From Pseudomonadota bacterium (GTDB lineage Bacteria > Pseudomonadota > Alphaproteobacteria > Rhodospirillales > Magnetospirillaceae): a DNA stretch of 64,000 nucleotides. Both the position numbers and the translations under genes were made by a program. The stretch spans positions 24,942-88,941 of the forward strand of contig JAJZVW010000007.1 in assembly GCA_021847015.1 (NCBI GenBank). Reading direction: 5' to 3'. The notes beneath the pieces were generated by a model. That model had not been told where the DNA came from. It made no database searches and saw nothing but the letters and a program-made list of their open reading frames with translations. This document shows positions 47,026 to 56,979 of the stretch, one piece after another. How positions within the stretch are numbered: the stretch's first letter is position 1; each line of letters begins with the position of its first letter.

Positions 47026-50000
47026 CACTCGCCGATCACGTCGCGATTGCCCGCCGCTTTCAACGGTCCATCCGGCTCGACAGCGATCTCGCGCGCGTCG
47101 ACGCGCTGCAGGGATTCGTCTGTCAGCGCTCCGCCGCCGATGGGCTTCAGGGTATGGCGAGCCAAATCGCGCAAACCGCCCAACGGGCCTTTACCTGGAC
47201 GGGCCCCTATGGCGGCGGCAAGTCGAGCTTGGCGGTGAGCCTAGCCGGCCTGCTCGGCCCCAGAGGCGCGATACGGACGGCCGCGTCCGCGGCACTCGGC
47301 GAGTCCGTCGCGCATGGTCTGCTGGAAATCTACCAGCCAAGCCGAGATGGTTGGCTCGTCGTGCCGGTCGTCGGTCGCCGTGCCGATCCGGTCGGCGACA
47401 TCGCGTCCGCCTTGGAGCAAGCCCGCAGGCGCGACGGGGCGACGCGCGGAAGGCCGCGAAACGAGGTGAAGAGCCCTCGCGAGCTCATCGACAGGCTTGT
47501 GCAAGAGGCCGACGCCCGACCGCGTGACGGCGTGCTGCTCATCATCGACGAGATGGGGAAGTTCCTCGAAGGTGCCGCGGCGGACGGTGCCGACATCTTT
47601 TTTTTCCAGGAACTCGCGGAGGCCGCGTCGCGCGCCCGAGGTCGTCTCGTCGTTGTCGGCATCCTGCACCAGGCCTTCGAGCAATATGCGAGCCGCCTTG
47701 GCCGGGACACGCGCGACGAATGGGCGAAGATCCAAGGACGATTTGCGGATGTGCCGCTGATCGCGGGCGTCGACGAAGTCGTCGATCTCTTGGGCCGCGC
47801 CATCGTGTCCAACCGGCGCCATCCCGAAACTGCCTGTTCGGCTGAGGCGATCGCGCAATCGATCCGCTCGCGCCGCCCAGGCACGCCGGCGGATCTGGCG
47901 GCCCGTCTAGACAAATGCTGGCCGTTGCACCCGGTTACGGCCGTCGTGCTCGGCCCGATGTCTCGCCGACGGTTCGGCCAAAACGAGCGTAGCGTGTTTG
48001 GCTTTCTCACCTCCGCTGAGCCCGGCGGCTTTCGGGATTTTCTGCGCGAGATGCCGGCTACGGCACGCGACCTTTTCGGCCCTGACCGGTTTTGGGACTA
48101 CCTGCGCATCAATCTGGAGCCTGCGATCTTGGCGTCGAACGACAGCCATCGCTGGGCGCAGGGCGCCGACGCAATCGAGCGCTGCGAAGCGCGCGGGACT
48201 GCACTTCATGTCAGGCTAGCCAAAGCCATAGCGCTGATCGACATGTTCCGAAACGGCTCGGGCCTAGCGGCTGATCGCGCAACGCTCACAGCCTGCATTC
48301 CCGATGCCGAGCCGCACGCGATCGACGCCGCTTTGGCTGAATTGGAGCGATGGTCGGTTGCCGTATTCCGGAAGCACTTGGACGCTTGGGCGATCTATGC
48401 CGGCAGCGACTTCGATATCGACGGCGCGGTGGCCGCCGCCGCCGCACAAGCCTCGGGCCTCGACCTAGGACGCCTCGCGCGTCTGGTCGGGCTGCAACCC
48501 GTCCTTGCCAAACGCCATTACCACGAGACGGGCAGCCTGCGGTGGTTCCAAACCGAGCTTGTCCATCTGGCGGACCTTGGCCGGATCGCCGATCGGGCCG
48601 GCGATGCCGCAGGTCATTTCATTCTCGCCATACCCGCCACCGAGGAGCAGCGAAAGACAGCCTTAGCGGATTGCCACGCGTCGTCGGAAAGGGCGAGCGA
48701 TCAACTGATCGCCGTCGGCCTGCCACGCAATGCTTGGCGACTACGCGCCCTCGGAAGCGAACTCATCGCACTCGAAGCGGTGCGCGCCAGCCGCCCAGAA
48801 CTCGACGGCGACAGTGTTGCTCGGCGGGAGATCGCTGCGCGGATCGCGGCGGTATCCGCCGAGCTCGACGAAGAATTGCGCGCGGGCTTCGCCAACGCCG
48901 ACTGGCATGTCGCCGGCGAGCGCATCGAGCTGCCGGCGGGCGCTAGTCTCTCACGGCTTGCGTCCGACCTTGCCGATCGCCGGTTCAGCCAGGCACCGCG
49001 CGTCCATAGCGAGCTGGTCAATCGTGAGAGGCCGTCCAGCAATACCCAAGCCGGTGTTCGCGCCCTTATGCACGCGATGATTTCGGCCGCCGACAAGCCG
49101 ACCCTGGGAATCGAAGGCTTTCCGGTCGAGCGTGGGCTGTACAGCACGGTGCTCGCTGCCGCGGGACTGCACCACAAATCCGGCGAATCCTACCGCTTCA
49201 GCAAGCCCACCAACAGCCGCATTGGCCAGACTTACAAACCTGCTTGGGAAGCAGCTGAGGCGTTGTTCGCCCAGGAACAGGGCCCGGTCCCGCTCGGGCG
49301 TTTGTACCGCCTTTGGGCGGCGCCGCCGTTCGGAATCCGCCGCGGACTGATGCCTCTTCTGGCCCTGGCCTTCGTCATGGCAAATCGCCATCGTCTTGCG
49401 CTTTACGGCGAAGGCAAATTTCAGGCGGAGATTGACGATTATCTCGTCGACATCCTGTTGCAGGACGAAAATCTTGTCGCGCTCCGCCGGGTGGACGTGG
49501 ACGCCTTCCGCGGCGCAGTCCTTGAAGGCGTGGCGCGCGCAGTCAAGAAAGCGACGGGCCATACTTGTCCACCCGATCCCTTGGAGGTGGCCCGCCGCTT
49601 GGTGCGCTTTGCGCGCGATCTCCCTCCCTGGAGCCAAAAGACGCTCAGCCTGTCGGCGTCGACGGCCGAGGTGCGCCACGTCCTGCTGCGGGCGGACGAT
49701 CCGCACAAGGCGCTCTTCGTCGACATCCCCACGATATTCGGCGACGGCGACGCCCCAGCGACCGCGGCCGGCATCGAAACCGCACTGCGCGAATTGAGCG
49801 GCGCTTATCCCAAGATGATGGCCGAGCTTTCGCAGAAAATGCTGAGCGCGTTGGGCCAAGCACAGAACGACTTCGCAGAGCTGCACGAACGTGCCCGGGT
49901 CGTCGCCGATCTCACGGGCGATCTGCGCGTTGACGCATTCGCCGGCCGGCTTGCGACCTATCGCGGCGAGATTCCCGAGATCGAAGCAATCGCCAGCCTC

Positions 50001-50357
50001 GCGATCAATCGGCCACCACGCGACTGGACAGACCGCGACCCCGATCAGGCCGCGTTAGCGCTCGCTGACTTTGCCCTCAAATTCCGCCGCGCCGAGACTC
50101 TCGCGCGCGTCAAGGGTCGGCAGCCGACGCGCGAGGCGATGGCGCTCATCATTGGCACCGGCGAAGCTGGGCAGGAGATCGTCGAGGAATTCGAGATTGC
50201 AGAACGGGACCGACCGAAAGTGGCGGCCCTCGCGCAGGCGCTTCATAAGGTCCTCGCTCAATCCGGCGCGGATCGCAACGTCACCTTGGCGGCCTTGGCC
50301 GCGACCGGTCTCGACGCGTTGGCGCCCCGCGGCGCACGCCTGAAGAAGGTGGGCTGA
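47022..50357 (+). CDS. sspC: SspC, large ATPase of ssDNA phosphorothioation
   Basis: A 1111-residue P-loop protein. Walker A is TGPYGGGKSSLAVSLAGLLG (Lys67) and Walker B is GVLLIIDEMGKFLEG (about 170-185). The long C-terminal part is helical. SspC is thought to power sulfur incorporation with SspB and SspD. Start ATG 47022 is fixed by the 4-bp overlap with sspB. No nuclease motif is seen. Confidence 0.88.
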   Translation: MTLADHVAIARRFQRSIRLDSDLARVDALQGFVCQRSAADGLQGMASQIAQTAQRAFTWTGPYGGGKSSLAVSLAGLLGPRGAIRTAASAALGESVAHGLLEIYQPSRDGWLVVPVVGRRADPVGDIASALEQARRRDGATRGRPRNEVKSPRELIDRLVQEADARPRDGVLLIIDEMGKFLEGAAADGADIFFFQELAEAASRARGRLVVVGILHQAFEQYASRLGRDTRDEWAKIQGRFADVPLIAGVDEVVDLLGRAIVSNRRHPETACSAEAIAQSIRSRRPGTPADLAARLDKCWPLHPVTAVVLGPMSRRRFGQNERSVFGFLTSAEPGGFRDFLREMPATARDLFGPDRFWDYLRINLEPAILASNDSHRWAQGADAIERCEARGTALHVRLAKAIALIDMFRNGSGLAADRATLTACIPDAEPHAIDAALAELERWSVAVFRKHLDAWAIYAGSDFDIDGAVAAAAAQASGLDLGRLARLVGLQPVLAKRHYHETGSLRWFQTELVHLADLGRIADRAGDAAGHFILAIPATEEQRKTALADCHASSERASDQLIAVGLPRNAWRLRALGSELIALEAVRASRPELDGDSVARREIAARIAAVSAELDEELRAGFANADWHVAGERIELPAGASLSRLASDLADRRFSQAPRVHSELVNRERPSSNTQAGVRALMHAMISAADKPTLGIEGFPVERGLYSTVLAAAGLHHKSGESYRFSKPTNSRIGQTYKPAWEAAEALFAQEQGPVPLGRLYRLWAAPPFGIRRGLMPLLALAFVMANRHRLALYGEGKFQAEIDDYLVDILLQDENLVALRRVDVDAFRGAVLEGVARAVKKATGHTCPPDPLEVARRLVRFARDLPPWSQKTLSLSASTAEVRHVLLRADDPHKALFVDIPTIFGDGDAPATAAGIETALRELSGAYPKMMAELSQKMLSALGQAQNDFAELHERARVVADLTGDLRVDAFAGRLATYRGEIPEIEAIASLAINRPPRDWTDRDPDQAALALADFALKFRRAETLARVKGRQPTREAMALIIGTGEAGQEIVEEFEIAERDRPKVAALAQALHKVLAQSGADRNVTLAALAATGLDALAPRGARLKKVG

Positions 50358-50360
50358 CGG

Positions 50361-51185
50361 ATGGACCGGCACGTCCTGGGAATCTCCGGCGGGCGGGATA
50401 GCGCCGCGCTCGCTGTACTGATGCGGCAAACCCGGCCCGACCTGGCGATCGAATATTTCTTCACCGACACCGGCAAGGAGCTGCCGGAGGTCTACGATTT
50501 CCTCGGGCGACTGGAAGGATTCCTTGGTGCGCCAATCCAGCGCCTTAATCCCGACCGCGATTTCGACTTCTGGCTGCGGGAGTACAACAATTTCCTTCCC
50601 TCGCCACGCACGCGTTGGTGTACGCGTCAGCTTAAATTGCGGCCGTTCGAGCGATGGATTCGCCCCGATCTCGACGCGGGAACGACGATCTTCAGCTACG
50701 TCGCAATCCGCTCGGACGAGCCCCATCGCGAGGGCCTCACCGCAACGCATCCGAACTTGCGCGTCGTACTGCCATTGCGCGAGCGTGGCATCGACAAGAA
50801 GGGCGTTATCGACCTGCTTGACGCGGCCGGCGTCGGACTGCCGGACTACTACCGTTGGCGCTCTCGCAGCGGCTGCACGTTCTGCTTTTTTCAGCAGAAG
50901 ATCGAATGGGTGAACCTGATGCGGGAACACCCGCAGGCGTTCGAGGAGGCCAAGCGCTATGAAAAGACCGCCCTCGAGCACGGCTCCCCGTTCACGTGGA
51001 GCGATCGGGAATCCCTCGATGAGCTGGCGGATCCAACACGCGTCGAACAGATCGAGCGCGAGCATCGGGCACGGACGGATCGCTTGAAAGCGCGCCGGCG
51101 CCCCAATGCGCTAAGGCCGGCCGAACCCGTCGATGAAGTGTTGTTCGAAGACGATGGGGGCGGCTGCCTGATTTGTCACAAATAA
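50361..51185 (+). CDS. sspD: SspD, PAPS-reductase-like ATP pyrophosphatase
   Basis: A 274-residue PP-loop protein related to DndC. GISGGRDSAALAVLM is the ATP-binding loop. Cysteines RTRWCTRQLK and SGCTFCFFQQ, plus a CLICHK C-terminus, could hold an Fe-S cluster or relay sulfur. It should activate the backbone for sulfur insertion. It starts 3 bp after sspC stops and ends the sspBCD run. Confidence 0.92.
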   Translation: MDRHVLGISGGRDSAALAVLMRQTRPDLAIEYFFTDTGKELPEVYDFLGRLEGFLGAPIQRLNPDRDFDFWLREYNNFLPSPRTRWCTRQLKLRPFERWIRPDLDAGTTIFSYVAIRSDEPHREGLTATHPNLRVVLPLRERGIDKKGVIDLLDAAGVGLPDYYRWRSRSGCTFCFFQQKIEWVNLMREHPQAFEEAKRYEKTALEHGSPFTWSDRESLDELADPTRVEQIEREHRARTDRLKARRRPNALRPAEPVDEVLFEDDGGGCLICHK

Positions 51186-51207
51186 TAAGACTCTGCCGAG
51201 GCGCGCC

Positions 51208-51597
51208 ATGACCGACATCACCCGAGCGGATATCTACAAGGAGCAATACGCCCATTTCCGCTCGATGAATGACATCCTCTACAAGATTCCTCCGTTGTTC
51301 ACTGTCATTCTGGGTGGGCTTTGGTATTTCGCCGTCCTCAATCTCGAAAAGGACAAGTGGATTGCCTGTGCCGTTTTTGCATTCGCTGCAATTGCGAGCG
51401 TGTGTTTCGTCAACGTGATGCAGCGCTTTCGCATAGCGTTCAATTCGTACATCGACAATCTCAACCGGATGGACGGCGACATGAAGGTCTCGATCAAGCC
51501 CTCTTGTCTGCCGTCAACGATCGCCACAGTCCAGATCCTGCTCTGGACGGCTGCTGTGGTCTCCGTGCTTGGCATCTTTTACGCCGCTCACCGCTAG
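51208..51597 (+). CDS. Small three-helix membrane protein in the ssp locus
   Basis: A 129-residue protein. A cytoplasmic N-terminus (TRADIYKEQYAHFRSMNDIL) precedes helices at about 27-45 (IPPLFTVILGGLWYFAVL), 50-70 (IACAVFAFAAIASVCFVNVM) and 104-125. It recalls the SLATT-like or 2-3TM membrane effectors of defence loci, but no motif proves it. It lies 22 bp after sspD on the same strand and 36 bp from the convergent sspH, so it is inside the defence block and probably part of it. Start ATG 51208. Confidence 0.75.
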   Translation: MTDITRADIYKEQYAHFRSMNDILYKIPPLFTVILGGLWYFAVLNLEKDKWIACAVFAFAAIASVCFVNVMQRFRIAFNSYIDNLNRMDGDMKVSIKPSCLPSTIATVQILLWTAAVVSVLGIFYAAHR

Positions 51598-51633
51598 GGG
51601 CTGCCGGCCGTAGCACCGGCGTTCACGACGACA

Positions 51634-54600
51634 TTACGCAGCCGGCGCAGGCGCGCGCTCCCCCGCTTCCCGGGCGGCATTCTCGTCGCCGTAGATGATA
51701 GCCTGGACGGCCCGCTCTATGTCCTCATCCGACAGAAACGGCGCTTGCGCGAAAACGATGCCAGGCTCTCCATTGAGCCGAGCCGCCAAATGACCAAGCC
51801 CCAACAGCGACTCCGCGCCTTTCACGCCAAGCGCGATCTCCGAGGTGCCGACGCTGGCAACCTTCAAGATCAGGCGGTTCCCCAGATTGTCGCGCAACTG
51901 CATCGGCATGACGTTCACGTCAGGGCGTTGCGCGGCGAAGATGAGGTGAATGCCCGCCGCGCGGGCTTTCACGCCCAATCGCTGCACGTTGGCCGCCACG
52001 GCTTCCTTGTAGTCTTCCGTCAGCATCCATTCCGCGAATTCGTCATGCACCAGGAACAGCATGGGCAAGCGCTCACCCGGCGGCGCCGCGACATTGAAGG
52101 CTCGCAGATCGCGCACGCCGCTCGCGCGGAAGAGCTCGTAACGGCGTTCCATCTCCCCGACAAGACGTTCCAGTTCCTCCTTCGCCCGTGTTTGATCGAC
52201 CACGATGCCGCCCGGGATGTGAGGCAGCCGTTCGACCGCGGCGTAGTCCACCCCCATCTTGGGATCGATCAGGATAATCTGCGCCAAGGCACTCGAGTTG
52301 GTGGCCGCAATATCGAGGATGAGGCCCTGGATCAGCACCGACTTGCCGCTTCCGGTGGCGCCTGCGACCAGGGTATGCGGCTCGTGCTGCTGGGCGCCTC
52401 CGAAAGCCGAACCGAGATTAAGATACAGAACTTCTCCATCGAGCTCGCGCAAGCCGACCACGAACGACGTGTTCAAGCCCGCGGCGTTGCGATTCAATTC
52501 ACGCCGTGCCCACACGTCCCACAAGGACACCGTTTGGCGCTGCGGCCGCGCCACCGCGACGACGATCTCGCCCGGCAAGGGCGAGATCGCAACCAGGCGA
52601 AGGCCGTGGGTCGTCAGGAGGGCCGACTGCTTACCCTCGATGTCCTCCACCCGAAGCCTGTCGGATCCCATGAAGCGGATGAGCGCCGCATTGGGGGTGA
52701 GACGGGTGCCTAGGATCTTCGCCTGCAATCCGTATCCCAACAAAGCCGTCCGCAGCTTCTGCGCGGTGCCATCGAGCCAAGCCTCCTCGGCCTCCGATAC
52801 CGAAGACCGTTGCCGTGTCCGCGCCTCGATCAACGCGGCGATATCTGTGTCCTGCTCCGGCCCACTCGCCCCAGCGGCTTGCACGATGGGTCGCGGCCGC
52901 TCGCCAGAAGCAGGCTGGACCTCAATGGACTCGACCTCCGCGACGGCCGGCGCCCCCGGCTTCGGCGTGCTCCGCGGAGCGCGCGTTTGCTCCGTTGCCG
53001 CCGCAGCGGCAGATGCGTCCACAACGTCGGGCTGGCTAGTCCAGTTCACCCGGGGCGCAGGACTGCGGAACTCGGTGTCCTCCCAGGGATGCTGCTCGCC
53101 TAGTTCCCGCCGCACCCCCGTCAGAGCCGTGCGCGCTTCGTAGGCCTTGAGAAGATTGCGCACCTCGTCGCGAGTAAAGACTTCTTGCAACCCGTGCGGC
53201 ACGTCTGCGATCGGCTCCTGCTCGCCCGACGCGGCCGGCTCGGCCAACCCTGAAACGAAAATGTGCGAGTAGCCGCGCAGATCGATCGTGGTGACGCCCT
53301 GGCGGATGCCGTCCCGCACCGCTTCCAACGCGTCCGACTGACCCAACGCGGTGGTCCCGTCGAGCAGCAGATCCGCGATCCGCGACAGCCACAAATCCCG
53401 ATCCAATCGTCCCGGATCGCCGAACAGCGCTTCCTCGATACGCTGAACAGTATGTCGAAGTTGCTGTTTGGAGGTCCGCCGCGCCTCGGCAGCCCCATCG
53501 ATGCCGACATATTTGGCTTCGGTCACGACTGCGCGCAATGTCGTATGCCCGTCGACATCGCGCCCGACGCTCAGCGCCAGGATGTCGGCGATCCCTTGCT
53601 CGCGTTGGCCGAGCCATTCGGCGTAATCGTCCAGCAGGAACCAGGCGATCGTGGCCTGCGCACCGAGCTCCTCAGCGACCATTGCCCTGCTCAACACCAG
53701 CCCGATGAGTTCGCCCGCCGACACACCGCGCTTGGCCGCACGCAGCACGATGTCGCCGGAAATGCTGCAGGCATCGTCGATCATGCGTTGCGCCAGCGCC
53801 GAGAGCCGGTCATCGGCGAGCCCCAAGCTCAATTCGGCAAGCCGCCGCCGCACTAGGACTTGCAGGATGCGCAGCTCCGATGTGGACGAGACAATCATGT
53901 TGCGACCGTGCGTTCGCTGGCGGCGATAGCGGATCACTTTAATGCCCTGCGCGGCGAGCTGGCGCTTGTCGAGGAGGTCGTCGTAGGTCGCGACCCATTC
54001 CGCCAACCCATGCACTTCGTCGAACATCGCCTTCAGGCCCTGGTCCTGAAAGGATATCTGGCGCGCCGGAAGCACATGCTCGCCTCGGCTGTGCGACTGC
54101 CGCCGAACCACGTCCGCCACGGCATCGAGATAAGCCCACCCCGCGTCCGGCTGCCTGGGACAGGCGAGGTAATTGGTCGCCTTCAGTTCGTCTTCCGCCG
54201 TCACACGACGATAGGACCACCGCGCCGGCACGTGATCGAGCAGACTTGGCATCGTTGCGGACGCGGGAACCGAGAACCACGCCTCCTTGGCCTGGCGGGA
54301 GACCACATCGTGCAGGAAGGCGACATCGACGCTGCGGTGATCGACCGAAGGCGTCGCGCCTCCGTCGAGCATGACGCCGATCCGCAACTTCGACATGAAA
54401 TTGCGCGAGGTCTCGCTAACGACGAGCGCGTCGGGGTCGGCCTCCGAGCCCTCGAGCAACTCCCTGTAGATGCGATTGAGCTTGGGGCGGTCGCGGTGCC
54501 GGACGAGCACGTTGCAGTGCATCTCATCCTCGTCGTGGACCGAGCCGAGCGCGTTGACGGTGGCGAACGGCAAACCCGCTGCGTCGCAATTATAGAGCAT

Positions 54601-56979
54601 GATGCTGAGGTTGGAGCGCTCGTGCGGCTGCAAATCGAGGTAACGCTCCAACAGAACGCGAATCTGGCCTGCGGCCTCCTGGGGATCCACGTCCGTGGCC
54701 GCTTCAGCGGGATCGCGCACCGGGCGTTCCATCAGGCTGTAGTCGTTGACCGTGCTCGTCTCCGTCAGCAAGACCGGCTCGGCGCCGTGATAACCGACTG
54801 CAATCTCGGGATAGAACGGATGGGCCAGCTCCGCTCGCAAATCTGCAAAGAACAGGCGAGAATCTCCAAAGTTAATTTGTTCGGCGGCGAGCAAGTGCGC
54901 GGCTAGGCCGGCGACACTGCGTGCCTTCACAGCGCTCGCGGCCAATCGCAAGGGGTGCCAGGGCGCGATGATCGCCGACGGCGCGCCGCCGGTGATCGCG
55001 ACACATCCGAGCGACAGAACAGGCTCCCAGAGCTCCTGCCGGTTGAGATCGCCGGGCGCGTGCTGCGCAAGCGCGCGCAGGAGCGCGCCATAATGTTCGG
55101 CCTGATTCAAGAGAGCGACCTCGGCCAAGCCGTTTTGTCGCCACCCTTCGAGCGCAGCCGCGTACGCTGTGGCAAAGCCATCCCAGGCGGCGCCAACGGC
55201 AGCCGCGGCTTCTACGCCCAATCGGCCATTGGCCGCCGCCTTGAGCGCCTTCGGAAATTGCCGGCCGACATCGTAAGCGGGGTCCGATTTTGCAATCAGC
55301 GATCCGGAATCCTGCCTATAAGCGGGCTGCAGCGTTGCCACGTCGCTCAACGAGACGGACTGGAGTGAGCCCTTTCGGCTAACCGGCTGGCGCGCGACGC
55401 TCGACCGCGTCAGCGGACGTTTGATGAGGCGGTCGAGATCGTCGCGTAGCTCCAGCCCGATCCCATCTGGCCGTCCCAGCCAGATGAGCTGCACGGTAGT
55501 CCGGTCAGCCAAGGCGCCATCGCCGAGCTTCAAGGTGATATCGAGCTTGACCTGAAGACTGGTCCGCGACACCGAGACGTTGCGCTTGTACTTCTTGCGT
55601 CGCGACGCTGCCTCGAGCAGCGCCTCGTATTCGAAAAGATGCGACGTGTCCCACTTGACCGCGCCGCCCATCAGCGCGGGCAATCCGCGGTAGCGCACCG
55701 CGAACGCCGTCGCGACATCGGCATTCAGTTCGAGCCATTGCGCCTTGGTCCGCCGCGTGGTTCTGATCTCAAGCGATCGGACAGCGCTAAGCGCGCCGGC
55801 TTGGCCATATAGCCGTTCGAGCGCGCGCAGCAGGCCTTCAAGAAGGTCCGTGCACTCGATCGGACGGCCGAAGATGAAGCGCTCCCACTTCGCACGAAGC
55901 CCGCGGTCCCGCCCGAGCTCTTCGCGATGGGCCTCGAAAAAATCGCGGTCGTCGTCTCGGGGCTCCTTGTGCGATTTCGATTCCTTGAGCTGCCTCAGAT
56001 AATCTTTATCGACGTCGCTGAGACGGTCAGGCAGCTCAAACTCGAAGAACTGAATCGTCTCCTCGGCCAAGCTCGTCTTCTTCCGCCGCAGACCGGAGAA
56101 GATCTGAAGGATCCCATCTGATTCCCATTCGAGCTCGGCGAGCGCGGCCGCTTCGTCCCGCCAGCTCGGCGGAGCGTTGATGAACGCCTCGATGGTCGCG
56201 TGGGCGGCCGGCGGGATATCGTCGCGCACCGCCTCGAATTGGCTTCGTAGCTCCTCCGCTTCGATCACCTGTCGCGGCGGTCTCTGCTTCAGCAACAGCG
56301 GCCGGCGATCAGTGACGAGCTTGTCGAAAAGCTTTTTCCAACGCGCTGCCAGCGCCTGGTCTTTTGCGCGAATGGCCAGGAAGTACCCGGAATCGCGCGG
56401 CAATTGCAGTGCCGGAAGTGCCCACCCAAGCGCCTCGAGCAGCGGCTTCGATTCATCCGCGATCGAACGGCGCGTGAGCTCCACATAGTTTGAGACCTGA
56501 TGCAGCGTCCAATCTTCGGCGGCGGCAAGGCCGCGAAGCGCCGCTTGCCAAATCTCGAGTTGGCTTTCGGGCAAACCAAGCCCCACGGCAGCAGCCTCGA
56601 CCCACAGCCGCGGCTCCTCAGTGAGCTGCTTGGCGCCCAGCAGTGTCACGTCCTGCAGAGACGCACCCTGATCGTCATCACTATTAGCGAGCAGCAGGGC
56701 TGGACGATCGCACTCCGCATGGCGCAGCGCGACCGTGCGTTCGTCAGTGATCACCGCCGGAGGCAAGTCGAAGGCCGCTACGAGGTCGCGTGGCACCGCG
56801 ATTTTGATTTTCTGCGCGGTCTCACTGTCGAGCAAGAGCGCCTGCACCACGGCCACAACCTGCTGCCCGGTCAGCCGATCCAGCATGAAACGTGCGAGCC
56901 CGTCGCCTTCCGAGGCATTTGCCAGACGCTCGCGCAGTGACGCTGCGCCGACGGCCCCCAATAGTTCCGAGGCGCTCAA
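51634..56979 (-). CDS. sspH: SspH-like restriction protein: putative nuclease plus FtsK/HerA translocase
   Basis: A 1781-residue protein. The C-terminal motor has HTLVAGATGSGKSVLIQGLI (Walker A Lys about 1546), DPKMGVDYAAVERLP and LPMLFLVHDEFAEWM (Walker B), with AAQRPDVNVMPMQLRDNLGN, as in FtsK/HerA. A candidate PD-(D/E)xK nuclease lies before it: IADILAL (Asp about 1132) and VVTEAKYVG (Glu1154-x-Lys1156). The N-terminal 900 residues have no domain I can name. It overlaps sspG by 4 bp (ATGA). It likely translocates and cuts DNA lacking phosphorothioates, as proposed for SspFGH/DptFGH. Letter assignment follows gene order and size. Confidence 0.8.
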   Translation of the reverse strand: MSASELLGAVGAASLRERLANASEGDGLARFMLDRLTGQQVVAVVQALLLDSETAQKIKIAVPRDLVAAFDLPPAVITDERTVALRHAECDRPALLLANSDDDQGASLQDVTLLGAKQLTEEPRLWVEAAAVGLGLPESQLEIWQAALRGLAAAEDWTLHQVSNYVELTRRSIADESKPLLEALGWALPALQLPRDSGYFLAIRAKDQALAARWKKLFDKLVTDRRPLLLKQRPPRQVIEAEELRSQFEAVRDDIPPAAHATIEAFINAPPSWRDEAAALAELEWESDGILQIFSGLRRKKTSLAEETIQFFEFELPDRLSDVDKDYLRQLKESKSHKEPRDDDRDFFEAHREELGRDRGLRAKWERFIFGRPIECTDLLEGLLRALERLYGQAGALSAVRSLEIRTTRRTKAQWLELNADVATAFAVRYRGLPALMGGAVKWDTSHLFEYEALLEAASRRKKYKRNVSVSRTSLQVKLDITLKLGDGALADRTTVQLIWLGRPDGIGLELRDDLDRLIKRPLTRSSVARQPVSRKGSLQSVSLSDVATLQPAYRQDSGSLIAKSDPAYDVGRQFPKALKAAANGRLGVEAAAAVGAAWDGFATAYAAALEGWRQNGLAEVALLNQAEHYGALLRALAQHAPGDLNRQELWEPVLSLGCVAITGGAPSAIIAPWHPLRLAASAVKARSVAGLAAHLLAAEQINFGDSRLFFADLRAELAHPFYPEIAVGYHGAEPVLLTETSTVNDYSLMERPVRDPAEAATDVDPQEAAGQIRVLLERYLDLQPHERSNLSIMLYNCDAAGLPFATVNALGSVHDEDEMHCNVLVRHRDRPKLNRIYRELLEGSEADPDALVVSETSRNFMSKLRIGVMLDGGATPSVDHRSVDVAFLHDVVSRQAKEAWFSVPASATMPSLLDHVPARWSYRRVTAEDELKATNYLACPRQPDAGWAYLDAVADVVRRQSHSRGEHVLPARQISFQDQGLKAMFDEVHGLAEWVATYDDLLDKRQLAAQGIKVIRYRRQRTHGRNMIVSSTSELRILQVLVRRRLAELSLGLADDRLSALAQRMIDDACSISGDIVLRAAKRGVSAGELIGLVLSRAMVAEELGAQATIAWFLLDDYAEWLGQREQGIADILALSVGRDVDGHTTLRAVVTEAKYVGIDGAAEARRTSKQQLRHTVQRIEEALFGDPGRLDRDLWLSRIADLLLDGTTALGQSDALEAVRDGIRQGVTTIDLRGYSHIFVSGLAEPAASGEQEPIADVPHGLQEVFTRDEVRNLLKAYEARTALTGVRRELGEQHPWEDTEFRSPAPRVNWTSQPDVVDASAAAAATEQTRAPRSTPKPGAPAVAEVESIEVQPASGERPRPIVQAAGASGPEQDTDIAALIEARTRQRSSVSEAEEAWLDGTAQKLRTALLGYGLQAKILGTRLTPNAALIRFMGSDRLRVEDIEGKQSALLTTHGLRLVAISPLPGEIVVAVARPQRQTVSLWDVWARRELNRNAAGLNTSFVVGLRELDGEVLYLNLGSAFGGAQQHEPHTLVAGATGSGKSVLIQGLILDIAATNSSALAQIILIDPKMGVDYAAVERLPHIPGGIVVDQTRAKEELERLVGEMERRYELFRASGVRDLRAFNVAAPPGERLPMLFLVHDEFAEWMLTEDYKEAVAANVQRLGVKARAAGIHLIFAAQRPDVNVMPMQLRDNLGNRLILKVASVGTSEIALGVKGAESLLGLGHLAARLNGEPGIVFAQAPFLSDEDIERAVQAIIYGDENAAREAGERAPAPAA

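Noticed and set aside
44832-51185. Classical Dnd (DndABCDE) system
   Set aside because: The second gene is DUF4007 and the third a 1111-residue ATPase, as in SspBCD; no DndD or DndE is present.
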